Shown: positions 48,688 through 56,677 of the stretch, in pieces
Layout of the letters: every line of letters begins with the position of its first letter
Numbering within the stretch: the first letter of the stretch is position 1
NCBI GenBank assembly: GCA_963830205.1
Contig: CAWHLP010000010.1
Location: forward strand, 93,190 to 157,189
Origin: CAVSRC01 sp963830205
GTDB taxonomy: Bacteria; Pseudomonadota; Alphaproteobacteria; Rhizobiales; Kaistiaceae
Direction of reading: 5' to 3'
DNA: 64,000 nt
Translations under genes and position numbers: made by a program
Notes under the pieces: model-generated
Told to the model about the DNA's origin: nothing
Seen by the model: only the letters and a program-made list of their open reading frames with translations
Databases searched by the model: none

Positions 48688-48709
48688 CATATCCGAAAAA
48701 GATGATATG
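48688..48709. promoter_or_regulatory. Palindrome in divergent promoter of sHdr-locus accessory genes
   Basis: CATATC-N10-GATATG (48688-48693, 48704-48709), in the 90-bp divergent gap between the HMA-like gene and the amidotransferase-like gene. Arms are perfect. It could bind a sulfur-responsive repressor such as an ArsR-type sHdrR or SoxR, neither of which is encoded in the window. Confidence 0.45.
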
Positions 48710-48739
48710 TCCATGCGGCACGTGGTTGCGTGAGGCCCT

Positions 48740-49435
48740 ATGAAGACCGTCTGCGTCCTGCAACATGTCGAGGCCGAATGGCTCGGGCTGATCGAGGACC
48801 ACCTCGAGGCGCGCTCCGTCCGCTTCCGCTATTGCCGGCCGTTCGTGGCGGGCGGCAAGGTGCCCGCCGGCGCCGAAGACTATGACGGGCTCATCATCCT
48901 CGGCGCCGGTCCCTTCGGCGTGGTCAGCGGTTCGCTGCTGCCGACGCTGGCGCCCGAGCTGCGGCTCACCGCCGACTTCCTCGGCCGCGGGCTGCCGGTG
49001 GTCGGCATCGGCATCGGCGCCCTGATTCTGTCGACCGCCGCCGGCGGCGGTGCGGTCGAGGCCCCTCTCCGCTTCGCCGTCGAGGACGTGCGGCGAATCG
49101 CGGCGGATGCGCTCGGCGGCCATCTGCCGGAGCGCTTTCCCATGGCGCTCTATCTGCGCGACAAGCCGGCGCTGCCGAGTGCGGCGACGGTGCTGGCGGA
49201 AGGCCCGGCGGGCGAGCCCATGGTCTTTGAGATCGGTTCCAATGCGATCGGCTTTCTCGGGCATCCCGGCATCAAGTCGGCTATGATCGAAGACATAGCC
49301 ATGGAATTCGATAAATCGCCGGATGGGCTCGCGGACGGCCTCATGCGATTGCGCGAGCGGCAAGGCACGATCGCCGAGGCGCTTTCCGAAATCATGGTCG
49401 GGCTGATCAAGCAGACCAACTGGATGGCGCCCTGA
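48740..49435 (+). CDS. Class-I glutamine amidotransferase-fold protein lacking catalytic residues
   Basis: 231 residues. The fold resembles GMP-synthase-type amidotransferases: MKTVCVLQHVEAEWLGLIED at the start, DYDGLIILGAGPFGVV, then the nucleophile elbow. The elbow reads PVVGIGIGALIL, with Gly (residue 91) where active enzymes have Cys in GxCxG. The usual HPE near the end is GHPG, so the Glu is also lost. It therefore probably binds rather than hydrolyses an amide. The next gene is dsrE, 162 bp on, heading the sHdr run; the protein may be a structural or regulatory accessory. Function is not known. Confidence 0.7.
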   Translation: MKTVCVLQHVEAEWLGLIEDHLEARSVRFRYCRPFVAGGKVPAGAEDYDGLIILGAGPFGVVSGSLLPTLAPELRLTADFLGRGLPVVGIGIGALILSTAAGGGAVEAPLRFAVEDVRRIAADALGGHLPERFPMALYLRDKPALPSAATVLAEGPAGEPMVFEIGSNAIGFLGHPGIKSAMIEDIAMEFDKSPDGLADGLMRLRERQGTIAEALSEIMVGLIKQTNWMAP

Positions 49436-49511
49436 AGCCGGTATTGCGGTGAACATGCCGCAGCAGCGTCCGGTGACGCATTTCTTCGCTGGCATTCATT
49501 CGGTAAATGCA

Positions 49512-49523
49512 ATATTAGAATAT
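49512..49523 (+). promoter_or_regulatory. AT-rich palindrome upstream of dsrE/sHdr operon
   Basis: ATATTAGAATAT (arms ATATT/AATAT) lies 75 bp before the dsrE ATG in the only AT-rich part of the 162-bp gap 49436-49597. It is the expected position of promoter and operator for the sHdr operon. It could equally be a promoter element. Confidence 0.35.
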
Positions 49524-49597
49524 GTATAGGGAGGACTACCCCCGCCGGTTGCGCCCATTTCGCGCCACCGAGGGGCCGAGGGAGGAGCCGTCGCCGC

Positions 49598-49978
49598 ATG
49601 GCGAAGAAGCTGATCATCATCATGGTCAATACCGACCCGCGCAACGGCGAGGAGCTGGGGGCGCCGTTCTTCCAGGCCACCGTCGCGGCGGCCATGGATT
49701 ACGAGGTCGAGGTCATCTGCACGGCCACCGCGGGCCAGCTCATGAAGAAGGGCGTGGCGGAGAAGCTGGTGGTCAAGCCCGGCTCGCCCAAGACCGTCTA
49801 CGACTTCATCAAGGACGCGCACGAGGCGGGCGCCAAGTTCTTCTGCTGCTCGCCCAACCTCGACCTCTTCGACATGAGCGAGGACGACCTGATTCCCGAA
49901 TGCGAGGGCATCGTCGGCGGCGCCAAGGTGATCGAGGCGGTGATGGAGGACGACGACGCCAAGGTGCTGACCTACTGA
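49598..49978 (+). CDS. DsrE-family sulfurtransferase (DsrE3C-like)
   Basis: 126-residue cytoplasmic DsrE/DrsEF-fold protein starting MAKKLIIIMVNTDPRNGEEL. Cysteines at residues 83 and 84 (KFFCCSPNL) occupy the position of the reactive cysteines of DsrE3C, which passes sulfane sulfur to and from TusA in sHdr organisms. GLU-rich C-terminal EAVMEDDDAKVLTY is usual. It is the first gene of the sHdr operon, 22 bp before hdrC1. It would bring persulfide sulfur to the complex. Subfamily assignment rests on the double Cys and the context. It is intact. Confidence 0.88.
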   Translation: MAKKLIIIMVNTDPRNGEELGAPFFQATVAAAMDYEVEVICTATAGQLMKKGVAEKLVVKPGSPKTVYDFIKDAHEAGAKFFCCSPNLDLFDMSEDDLIPECEGIVGGAKVIEAVMEDDDAKVLTY

Positions 49979-50000
49979 AGCGTTGCCGGGGAGGACGGTC

Positions 50001-50738
50001 ATGCCGGGACAACATGCCGCCATCAGTGATCCGCTTTCGTCGGCGCCGGTCGTGCCGCAGGAGACGCTGGAGGAGGTCTTCGACGACATCCGCTCGCACA
50101 TGCTCTACGACCACGAGCTGCACGGCTGTCTGAACTGCGGCATCTGCACCGCCACCTGCCCCTCCGCCCACTATTACGACTATTCACCGCGCGAGATCGT
50201 CCAGCTGCTGTGGACGGAGAATCTCGAAGGCATCTACGACGCCATGCAGGAAAAGATCTGGGCCTGCGCCCAGTGCTACACCTGCGCGGCGCGCTGCCCG
50301 TTCGAGAATTCGCCCGGCGGCCTCGTCATGATCATGCGCGAGGTGGCGATCAAGCACGGCATGCAGTCGGCCAAGGACGTGCTCAGGCCCTTCTCGCGCG
50401 TGCTCCTCAAGGTGGTGTCGACCGGCAACCAGCTCGCCCCCAACATGATCACCCGCGAGGCGTTTCCCGACTGGGGGCCGAACGTCTCCAAGGTCGACGC
50501 GCCGCTCAACATCCTGAGGAAGGCGATTCCGGTGCCGACCATGCACACCATGGACACGGCCTGGGAGGTCAATCTCAAGACCTCGGTCGAGCTCTACACG
50601 ATCTGGGAGGCGACCGGCGTGCTCGATCAGCTCGAGACGGTCGATGAGAACCTTTTCGACCTCGTCACCGACGTGATGGACGAAAAGCGTGAGGAATACA
50701 GCGAGTGGCTCGAGGAGCAAGCCGACGCCGACGACTGA
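50001..50738 (+). CDS. hdrC1: sHdrC1, Fe-S subunit of sulfur-oxidising heterodisulfide-reductase-like complex
   Basis: 245 residues. Two [4Fe-4S] motifs of form CxxCxxCxxxCP, at Cys 43/46/49/53 (CLNCGICTATCP) and 89/92/95/99 (CAQCYTCAARCP). A soluble, helical C-terminal part follows. It passes electrons between the HdrA flavin and HdrB1. The ATG 50001 is preferred over an in-frame TTG at 49983 because GGGGAGG stands at proper distance before it. The order dsrE-hdrC1-hdrB1-hdrA-hyp-hdrC2-hdrB2 is that of sHdr loci. It is intact. Confidence 0.93.
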   Translation: MPGQHAAISDPLSSAPVVPQETLEEVFDDIRSHMLYDHELHGCLNCGICTATCPSAHYYDYSPREIVQLLWTENLEGIYDAMQEKIWACAQCYTCAARCPFENSPGGLVMIMREVAIKHGMQSAKDVLRPFSRVLLKVVSTGNQLAPNMITREAFPDWGPNVSKVDAPLNILRKAIPVPTMHTMDTAWEVNLKTSVELYTIWEATGVLDQLETVDENLFDLVTDVMDEKREEYSEWLEEQADADD

Positions 50739-50765
50739 GGCGGCGTCTCAGGGAGGACAGGCCGG

Positions 50766-52145
50766 ATGGAGAAGTCCGAGAGCAGCAGCAAGCCCGCCTT
50801 CAGCGGCTTTGGCGATGAGTGGCGGCCGTCGAACCTGACGCCGGCCGAGGCGCGGCAGGCGACCTCGTGGGTCGAGCAGCGCATCGACAAGCGCTCCATG
50901 CTGACCAAGAAGGACCGCGTCGAGGACATCCGCGACGCCATGTGGCAGCTCGAGAAGGAGGGCGAGATCGTCGTCCACCGCATCGACGAGCGCCACAATC
51001 CGGTGATCGCGCGCACGCTCTACGGCTGGGAGAAGCGCATCCCGACCACCAACCTCTGGCACCACAAGTCGTGCGGCCAGTGCGGCAACATCCCCGGCTA
51101 CCCGTCGAGCGTGATGTGGCTGATGAACCAGCTCGACGTTCCCTATCTCGACGAGACCGACCAGACCTCGTGCACGGCGTGGAACTATCACGGCTCGGGC
51201 ATCGGCAACGTGGTCAGCCTCGCCGCCGTCTTCCTGCGCAATTTCCACCAGGCCTATGTCTCGGCCAAGGCGCGCGGACTGCCGGAGGGCACCTACTACC
51301 CGCTGGTCCATTGCGGCACCTCCTTCGGCAACTACAAGGAGATGCGCATCTTCCTGATGCATTCGGCGGAGCTCCGCGCCGAGGTCAAGAAGATCCTCGG
51401 CAAGCTCGGCCGCCTGATCGATGGCAAGCTGCTCATCCCGGAAGAGATCGTCCACTATTCCGAATGGCTGCACGTGATGCGCCACCGCATCCAGGAACGC
51501 CAGGTGATCGACGTTTCCGGCATCCGCGCCACCGTCCACCCGGCCTGCCACGTCTACAAGATGGTGCCGGAGGACGTGATCTACGACGAGACGGTGATGA
51601 ACGGCGACCGCGTCGCCGTGTCCACCGGCCTGTTGCAGACGCTGGGCGCCGAGGTGGTCGACTATTCCACCTGGTACGACTGCTGCGGCTTCGGCTTCCG
51701 CCACATCATCGGCGAGCGCGAGTTCACCCGCTCCTACGCCATCGACCGCAAGATCAAGGTGGCGGTCGAGGAAGCCAAGGCCGACGTGATGATCGGCCAC
51801 GACACCGGCTGCATCACCACGCTCGACAAGAACCAGTGGATCGGCCAGGCGGTCGGCAAGGTCTATTCGCTGCCGATCATGGCCGATTGCCAGTTCGCGG
51901 CGCTGGCGCTCGGCGCCCATCCCTACAAGCTGGCGCAGCTCCACTGGCACGCCTCGCCCTTCGAGCAGCTGCTCGAGAAGCTCGGCATCGACTGGGAGAA
52001 GGCCAAGGCCGAGTTCGAGGCCTATCTCGAAGAGGTCAAGGCCGGCCGCATCGAGACGCTCTACGATCCCAAGCGCGCGATCACCTCCGGCCCCGGCTAC
52101 GTCAAGCCCGAGCCTGTCGCCGCGATCGGAGGGCCGGCGAAATGA
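50766..52145 (+). CDS. hdrB1: sHdrB1, CCG-domain subunit of sHdr complex
   Basis: 459-residue catalytic-type subunit related to HdrB of methanogens, in which CCG domains bind noncubane [4Fe-4S] clusters. The C-terminal CCG module is visible as VHPACHVYKM, DCCGFGFRHI and HDTGCITTL. The N-terminal half has a degenerate module with KSCGQCGN (Cys 103/106) and TSCTAWN (Cys 136). An N-terminal extension of about 90 residues makes it longer than methanogen HdrB. It would hold the site where bound sulfur is oxidised. The stop overlaps the hdrA ATG by 4 bp. It is intact. Confidence 0.92.
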   Translation: MEKSESSSKPAFSGFGDEWRPSNLTPAEARQATSWVEQRIDKRSMLTKKDRVEDIRDAMWQLEKEGEIVVHRIDERHNPVIARTLYGWEKRIPTTNLWHHKSCGQCGNIPGYPSSVMWLMNQLDVPYLDETDQTSCTAWNYHGSGIGNVVSLAAVFLRNFHQAYVSAKARGLPEGTYYPLVHCGTSFGNYKEMRIFLMHSAELRAEVKKILGKLGRLIDGKLLIPEEIVHYSEWLHVMRHRIQERQVIDVSGIRATVHPACHVYKMVPEDVIYDETVMNGDRVAVSTGLLQTLGAEVVDYSTWYDCCGFGFRHIIGEREFTRSYAIDRKIKVAVEEAKADVMIGHDTGCITTLDKNQWIGQAVGKVYSLPIMADCQFAALALGAHPYKLAQLHWHASPFEQLLEKLGIDWEKAKAEFEAYLEEVKAGRIETLYDPKRAITSGPGYVKPEPVAAIGGPAK

Positions 52146-53194
52146 ACCGCCCGGTCCTCATCGTCGGCGGTGGGCCGGCCGGTCTTGCGGCGGCCCATGC
52201 GCTTGCCTCCGCCGGTGAGCCGGTGGTGCTGGTCGACAAGGCCGACCGCCTCGGCGGCGCGCCGATTCTCTCCGGCTATGCCAAGCTGGTGCCCTCGGGC
52301 GAATGGGCCAGGGACGCCATCGGCGGCATGGTCTCGCGCGTCACAGGCGACAAGCTGATCGACGTCCGCCTCAATGCGGCGGTCAAGACGTTTGTCGGCG
52401 AGCCCGGCGACTTTCGCGTGACGCTCGCCGACGGCAGCAGCTTTGCGGCGAGCGCCGCGATCCTCGCCACCGGCTTCACCCATTTCGATTCGGTCAACAA
52501 ACCGGAATGGGGCTTCGGCACCTATCCCGACGTGGTCACCACCACCCAGGTCGAGCAGATGTTCTCATCCGGCAAGGGCGTCCGCTGCCTGTCGGACGGG
52601 CGCAAGCCGGACCGGGTTGCCATCCTGCTCTGCGTCGGCTCGCGCGACCGCCAGATCGGCCGCGAATGGTGCTCCAAGATCTGCTGCACGGTGTCGGCCA
52701 ACCTCGCCATGGAGATCCGCGAGGAGCTGCCCGACTGCAACGTCTACATCTACTACATGGATATCCGCACCTTCGGCCTCTACGAGGACAAGTTCTACTG
52801 GGAGAGCCAGGAGGAGCATAAGGTCAAGTACATCAAGGCGCGCATCGCCGAGGTGACGTCGGACGGCAAGCGGCTGATCGTCAAGGGCGAGGACACGCTG
52901 GTCAAACGGCCGATCACCATTCCCTTCGACATGGTGGTGCACGCCATCGGCATGGACCCCAACGTCGACAACATGACTCTGGCGGCGGTGTTCGACGTCA
53001 AGCTCGAACGCCACGGCTTCATCGACAAGGCGCCGAGCTATTCGTCGATGTCGGGCACCTCTCGGGCCGGCGTCTTCGTCGCCGGTGCTGCGACCGGGCC
53101 GGAGACCATCGACGATTCGATCGCGCAAGGGCAGTCGGCGGCGATGGCGGCGCTGACGCTCGCGCGCAGCGCCGTCGCCGAGGCGGCCGAATGA
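52142..53194 (+). CDS. hdrA: sHdrA, FAD subunit of sHdr complex
   Basis: 350-residue flavoprotein. The dinucleotide fold MNRPVLIVGGGPAGLAAAHA binds FAD; a cluster-binding cysteine group is in GREWCSKICCTVSANLA; VHAIGMDPN and GVFVAGAATGPETIDDSIAQ close the FAD site. It is much shorter than methanogen HdrA because it lacks the thioredoxin-reductase and ferredoxin inserts, as is normal for sHdrA. It collects electrons from sulfur oxidation. It is translationally coupled to hdrB1 and to the next gene (4-bp overlaps). It is intact. Confidence 0.93.
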   Translation: MNRPVLIVGGGPAGLAAAHALASAGEPVVLVDKADRLGGAPILSGYAKLVPSGEWARDAIGGMVSRVTGDKLIDVRLNAAVKTFVGEPGDFRVTLADGSSFAASAAILATGFTHFDSVNKPEWGFGTYPDVVTTTQVEQMFSSGKGVRCLSDGRKPDRVAILLCVGSRDRQIGREWCSKICCTVSANLAMEIREELPDCNVYIYYMDIRTFGLYEDKFYWESQEEHKVKYIKARIAEVTSDGKRLIVKGEDTLVKRPITIPFDMVVHAIGMDPNVDNMTLAAVFDVKLERHGFIDKAPSYSSMSGTSRAGVFVAGAATGPETIDDSIAQGQSAAMAALTLARSAVAEAAE

Positions 53195-54057
53195 TGGCGA
53201 CGATCGCCGCCTTCCGGCCGAATCCCCTGCCCGCCCCAGTGCTCGACCTGTCGGGGCCGCGGCTCCGGCGCGCCTTCGAGGACCTGGCGGAATCGGCGGA
53301 AGCCACCGGCGGCGTCGAGCGCTATGTCGGCGCGCTGGCGCTCAAGGCCTCGCTGTTCGAGGAGCTGACCGGCAAGGGCCGCGTGGCGGAGCTGACCGAG
53401 ACCGAGTTCTGCGACCTCGCCGCCTTCATCACGCCGGTGCGCCGGCGGATCGGCGCCTGGCTCAGCGAGAACAACTACCTCCTCATCCACCGGCGGCTGA
53501 TCGGGTTGCTCGCCGGCTGGTCGGACGTGACCACCACCGACGCCCGCATGGCGGCCTTCTCAGACGGCTTCCCGGCCGACCGGGGCCATCGCTGGGTGCG
53601 CGACCTCGCGGCGGAGGTGCTGCATTTCACCGCGCCGGACCGCTATCCGCTGATGACCCGCTGGATGTGGGACGCGCGCGTCGGCTCCGGCGTCCTGCGC
53701 GAGATCTGGTTCGCCGACGATGTCGACCGGGCGACGATCACCGCGGCCGATGACTTCCTCACCCACAAGACGCTGCGCGACGAGCTGGAAGGCTTCCTCA
53801 GCGAAAACGGGGTCTTCCGCGACCTGCCCTTCTACGTCGATCTGCTCGCCGCCCACGTCTATGCCGGCTACATCAACGACCGCGGCGGCCAGTATCTCGG
53901 CAACGACATCATCTGCGGCCCGGCGCCCGACCGCATGGCGCATACGCGCCGGCTGCTCGGCCTCGACGCGGTCGATTCCGAATCCGGCCGCACCCGCCTG
54001 AAGCTGATCGACGGCGAGGCCCATGTTCTGGGCCAGCCGCGGCACCTGGAGAACTGA
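53191..54057 (+). CDS. Conserved sHdr-locus protein (Hyp) of unknown function
   Basis: 288 residues, no recognised catalytic motif. It is at the exact position of the conserved 'hyp' gene between hdrA and hdrC2 in sHdr loci, and overlaps hdrA by 4 bp. Sequence is mainly helical, soluble, with one notable cysteine in ETEFCDLAAF and another in NDIICGPAPD, too few for a cluster. A YPLMTRWMWDARVGSGVLRE segment rich in Trp is striking. It is assumed to be a structural subunit or assembly factor of the complex. It is intact. Confidence 0.8.
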   Translation: MMATIAAFRPNPLPAPVLDLSGPRLRRAFEDLAESAEATGGVERYVGALALKASLFEELTGKGRVAELTETEFCDLAAFITPVRRRIGAWLSENNYLLIHRRLIGLLAGWSDVTTTDARMAAFSDGFPADRGHRWVRDLAAEVLHFTAPDRYPLMTRWMWDARVGSGVLREIWFADDVDRATITAADDFLTHKTLRDELEGFLSENGVFRDLPFYVDLLAAHVYAGYINDRGGQYLGNDIICGPAPDRMAHTRRLLGLDAVDSESGRTRLKLIDGEAHVLGQPRHLEN

Positions 54058-54064
54058 GGCGCCG

Positions 54065-54814
54065 ATGCCGATCCACGAAAAATCGCTGATCCGCCCGGAG
54101 AACCTGGTCACCCACGAGCACCTCGAGCTCGAAGGCATCGACGTCTCCGGCCACTGGTCGACCTTCATCGAGAGCCGCGCGGTCACCGACTACAACGAAC
54201 GCCTGCAGGAGGAGATCGCGGAGCTGCCCGGCGGCGAATACATCCACCGCTGCTGGCAATGCGGCTCGTGCACCAATGCCTGCACGATCAACGCCATCAA
54301 TCCGGACTTCAACCCGCGCTACTGGATCTACCTGATCCGGCTCGGGATGGAACAGGAACTGCTGCGCGACAAGGACATCATCTGGCAGTGCGTCAGCTGC
54401 AACAAATGCACCTATGCCTGCCCGCGCGATGTGGTGCCGGAAGGGGTGATGCGGGCGACGGCGCGCTGGCTCGAGCTCAAGGGACACGTCGAGGAGAAGC
54501 CGGCGGAAGTCTTCGACGACGTCTTCTCCGAGCAGGTCATCGCCACCGGCAAGATCGAGGACGGGCGCGTGCTCAGGTACTTCTTCCAGCGCACCGGGCA
54601 ATCGCTGTTCCAGAACTGGCTGGTTTCCCTCATTCGCGGGCTGGTGCTGCGCCTGCCGGTAAAGATGCTGACGAACATGGGGTTCGCCATCCTCTTCCGC
54701 CCACGCACCCGCGGCTGGGGCAAGGCGCAGGCGGCCATCAACGAATATGTGGCGGAGCGTGAGGCGGCCCACCGCGCCACTCTCGGCCTCGACGCGAAAG
54801 GAGCCGAGCATTGA
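54065..54814 (+). CDS. hdrC2: sHdrC2, Fe-S subunit of sHdr complex
   Basis: 249 residues. Two CxxCxxCxxxC motifs at Cys 63/66/69/73 (CWQCGSCTNACT) and 109/112/115/119 (CVSCNKCTYACP). The C-terminal section has a hydrophobic stretch (LFQNWLVSLIRGLVLRL), perhaps a membrane contact. It is paralogous to hdrC1 and pairs with hdrB2. It starts 7 bp after the hyp stop. It is intact. Confidence 0.92.
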   Translation: MPIHEKSLIRPENLVTHEHLELEGIDVSGHWSTFIESRAVTDYNERLQEEIAELPGGEYIHRCWQCGSCTNACTINAINPDFNPRYWIYLIRLGMEQELLRDKDIIWQCVSCNKCTYACPRDVVPEGVMRATARWLELKGHVEEKPAEVFDDVFSEQVIATGKIEDGRVLRYFFQRTGQSLFQNWLVSLIRGLVLRLPVKMLTNMGFAILFRPRTRGWGKAQAAINEYVAEREAAHRATLGLDAKGAEH

Positions 54815-55734
54815 CCGGCAAATACAAGAAGGTCGCCTACTACCACGGCTGCGCGCTGGAAGGCACCGGCCACGCCTATAACCGCTCGACGCGGGCGGTG
54901 GGCAAGGCGCTCGGGCTCGAACTGGTCGACCTGAAGAACTGGAACTGCTGCGGCGCCATGGAGGTCAAGAACGTCGACCCCGAGCTGCAGACCTATCTGT
55001 CGGCGCGCAACCTCTCCATCGCCGAGGACATGGGCTTCGACACGGTGATGGCGCCGTGCAACGGCTGCTACCACAATCTCAAGAAGGCCGAGTACGACCT
55101 CGGCCACAGCGAGCACTCGCGCGCGGTCAATGAGCGCCTGTCGCAGAAGGCCGGCCACACCACCTACGAGGCCGGCAAGGTGGAGACCATCCACGCGCTC
55201 GACTGGATCAAGGAGGCGATCGGCGAGGAAGGCCTCAAGGCGCGGGTGAAGAACTCGCTCAAGGGCATGAAGATCGCCAACTACTACGGCTGCATGTATT
55301 CGCGCCCGCGCCACATCTTCCCGGAAAAGGACAAGGGGCCGGGCTCGGAATCGACCTCGAAGCCGCACTTCATGGACGACCTCCTGGCCGCCGCCGGCGC
55401 CGAGAACGTCGAATATCCGCTGAAGACCGCCTGCTGCGGCGGCGCCCATACGCTCTCCGACTCCGACACGTCGACCAAGCTGGTGCTCAACCTCTTGACC
55501 ACCGCGGAAGCCTGCGGCGCCGACGTCATCGCCACCGAATGCCCGACCTGCCACACCGGCCTGGAGATGCACCAGAAGCGCGCCGAGACCGTCTTCGGCA
55601 AGAAGACCACGGTGAAGATCCTCTACTTCACCCAGTTGATCGGCATGGCGCTCGGCCTCTCGGCGCGCAAGGTCGGCGTCCACGAGAACCTGTCGGATGC
55701 GCACGACTTCCTGCAGGAGCGCGGACTGCTATGA
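54811..55734 (+). CDS. hdrB2: sHdrB2, double CCG-domain subunit of sHdr complex
   Basis: 307 residues with two complete CCG modules. The first has Cys14, Cys46-Cys47 (WNCCGAME) and Cys83/86 (APCNGC). The second has YGCMYSRP, TACCGGAHTL and ECPTCHTGLEM. Each should bind a noncubane [4Fe-4S] cluster as in methanogen HdrB. The start codon is TTG at 54811, inside the hdrC2 stop (TTGA overlap), consistent with coupled translation; no closer ATG fits. It is intact. Confidence 0.92.
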   Translation: MTGKYKKVAYYHGCALEGTGHAYNRSTRAVGKALGLELVDLKNWNCCGAMEVKNVDPELQTYLSARNLSIAEDMGFDTVMAPCNGCYHNLKKAEYDLGHSEHSRAVNERLSQKAGHTTYEAGKVETIHALDWIKEAIGEEGLKARVKNSLKGMKIANYYGCMYSRPRHIFPEKDKGPGSESTSKPHFMDDLLAAAGAENVEYPLKTACCGGAHTLSDSDTSTKLVLNLLTTAEACGADVIATECPTCHTGLEMHQKRAETVFGKKTTVKILYFTQLIGMALGLSARKVGVHENLSDAHDFLQERGLL

Positions 55735-56198
55735 TGGCCACGGCAGTCCGGCCCGAGACGCCAATGGAGCGACTGGATACGATCGTCGCAATGCCGGACG
55801 CGGCACTTGCCGCGTCGGCTGAGGCGTTTGCCGCCGAACTGCTGGCCATCGGCGAGACGGCCCTCACGGGCTGGCTCACCGCCCACGGCAAGGCGCCGAC
55901 CGAGGCAAAGGTCGAAGACTTCCGCCTGCTGGCGCTGCAGCGCCAGGGGGCGCGCGGCGACCCCAGCTTCAATGCCTGCCGCGAGACCTGCCGCGAACTC
56001 GCCTATGCCTATAATTGTGTGCTGGCCGCGCCGTCCGGTCCGGACACGCCGCGTCGCCTGCGCCTCGGCGCGATGGTGGCGCGACACCTGGTTCTGTTCA
56101 TCGACGGCAAACTCGAAAACGCCGGCCTCGGCGAATTCTGCTGTTCGGCGCGCCCCTTGCGGGCGCAGGACGGCGTCACCGCCGCCGGCCATCCGTGA
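55731..56198 (+). CDS. Unrecognised protein between hdrB2 and lbpA
   Basis: 155 residues, soluble and mostly helical. It starts at tandem ATGs overlapping the hdrB2 stop, so it is clearly part of the operon. Visible features are a pair of cysteines in FNACRETCREL, a helix LRLGAMVARHLVLFIDGKLE and a C-terminal EFCCSARPL with adjacent cysteines. I recognise no family. Its position inside a tight operon, between the last complex subunit and the lipoyl carrier, makes a role in sHdr or LbpA function likely. Confidence 0.75.
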   Translation: MMATAVRPETPMERLDTIVAMPDAALAASAEAFAAELLAIGETALTGWLTAHGKAPTEAKVEDFRLLALQRQGARGDPSFNACRETCRELAYAYNCVLAAPSGPDTPRRLRLGAMVARHLVLFIDGKLENAGLGEFCCSARPLRAQDGVTAAGHP

Positions 56199-56214
56199 AA
56201 GTGGAGCGACAACC

Positions 56215-56667
56215 ATGACAACCGTACGCGGTTGCGACCTTCCCGACGACCTTCTCTACGATGTCGACAACAACATCTGGTACCGCGAGAACGGTGACGG
56301 CACCGTCACCCTCGGCATGACCACGGTGGCCGCGGCGCTCGCCGGGCCGCTGGTCGCCTTCACGCCGAAGAAGCCCGGCCGCTCGGTCGCCGCGGGCAAG
56401 TCCTGCGCGACGATCGAATCGGGCAAATGGGTCGGCCCCGCCAAGATCGCCTTCGACGCCGAAGTGGTCGAGATCAACGATGCCCTGGTCGCCGAGCCGA
56501 AGTCGGGTTCGGGCGACTCCTACGGCGCCGGCTGGCTGGCCAAGGTGAAGCCCGCCGACTGGGCCGCAGCCAAGGCGACGCTGACGCCGGGCACCGCGGT
56601 CGCCGGCCCCTACGAGGCCAAGATGGAAGCCGACAAGTTCGCCGGCTGCGCGGCGTTGGCGGCCTGA
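56215..56667 (+). CDS. lbpA: LbpA, lipoate-binding protein of sHdr pathway
   Basis: 150-residue GcvH-like lipoyl-domain protein specialised for sulfur oxidation. MTTVRGCDLPDDLLYDVDNN begins it. The lipoyl-lysine hairpin reads TIESGKWVGP, with the modified Lys at residue 71. A C-terminal KPADWAAAKATL is like GcvH. It carries intermediates or redox equivalents for the sHdr complex on a lipoyl arm. The ligase at 46973 is the likely modifying enzyme. It starts 16 bp after the upstream stop, with a ribosome site AAAGTGGAG. It is intact. Confidence 0.93.
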   Translation: MTTVRGCDLPDDLLYDVDNNIWYRENGDGTVTLGMTTVAAALAGPLVAFTPKKPGRSVAAGKSCATIESGKWVGPAKIAFDAEVVEINDALVAEPKSGSGDSYGAGWLAKVKPADWAAAKATLTPGTAVAGPYEAKMEADKFAGCAALAA

Positions 56668-56677
56668 GGGAGCCCCC

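Noticed and set aside
48688..48709. Fourth site of the TATC-N9-GATA set
   Set aside because: The spacing is 10, not 9, and the surrounding genes belong to the sulfur locus, far from the ArsR-like regulator.
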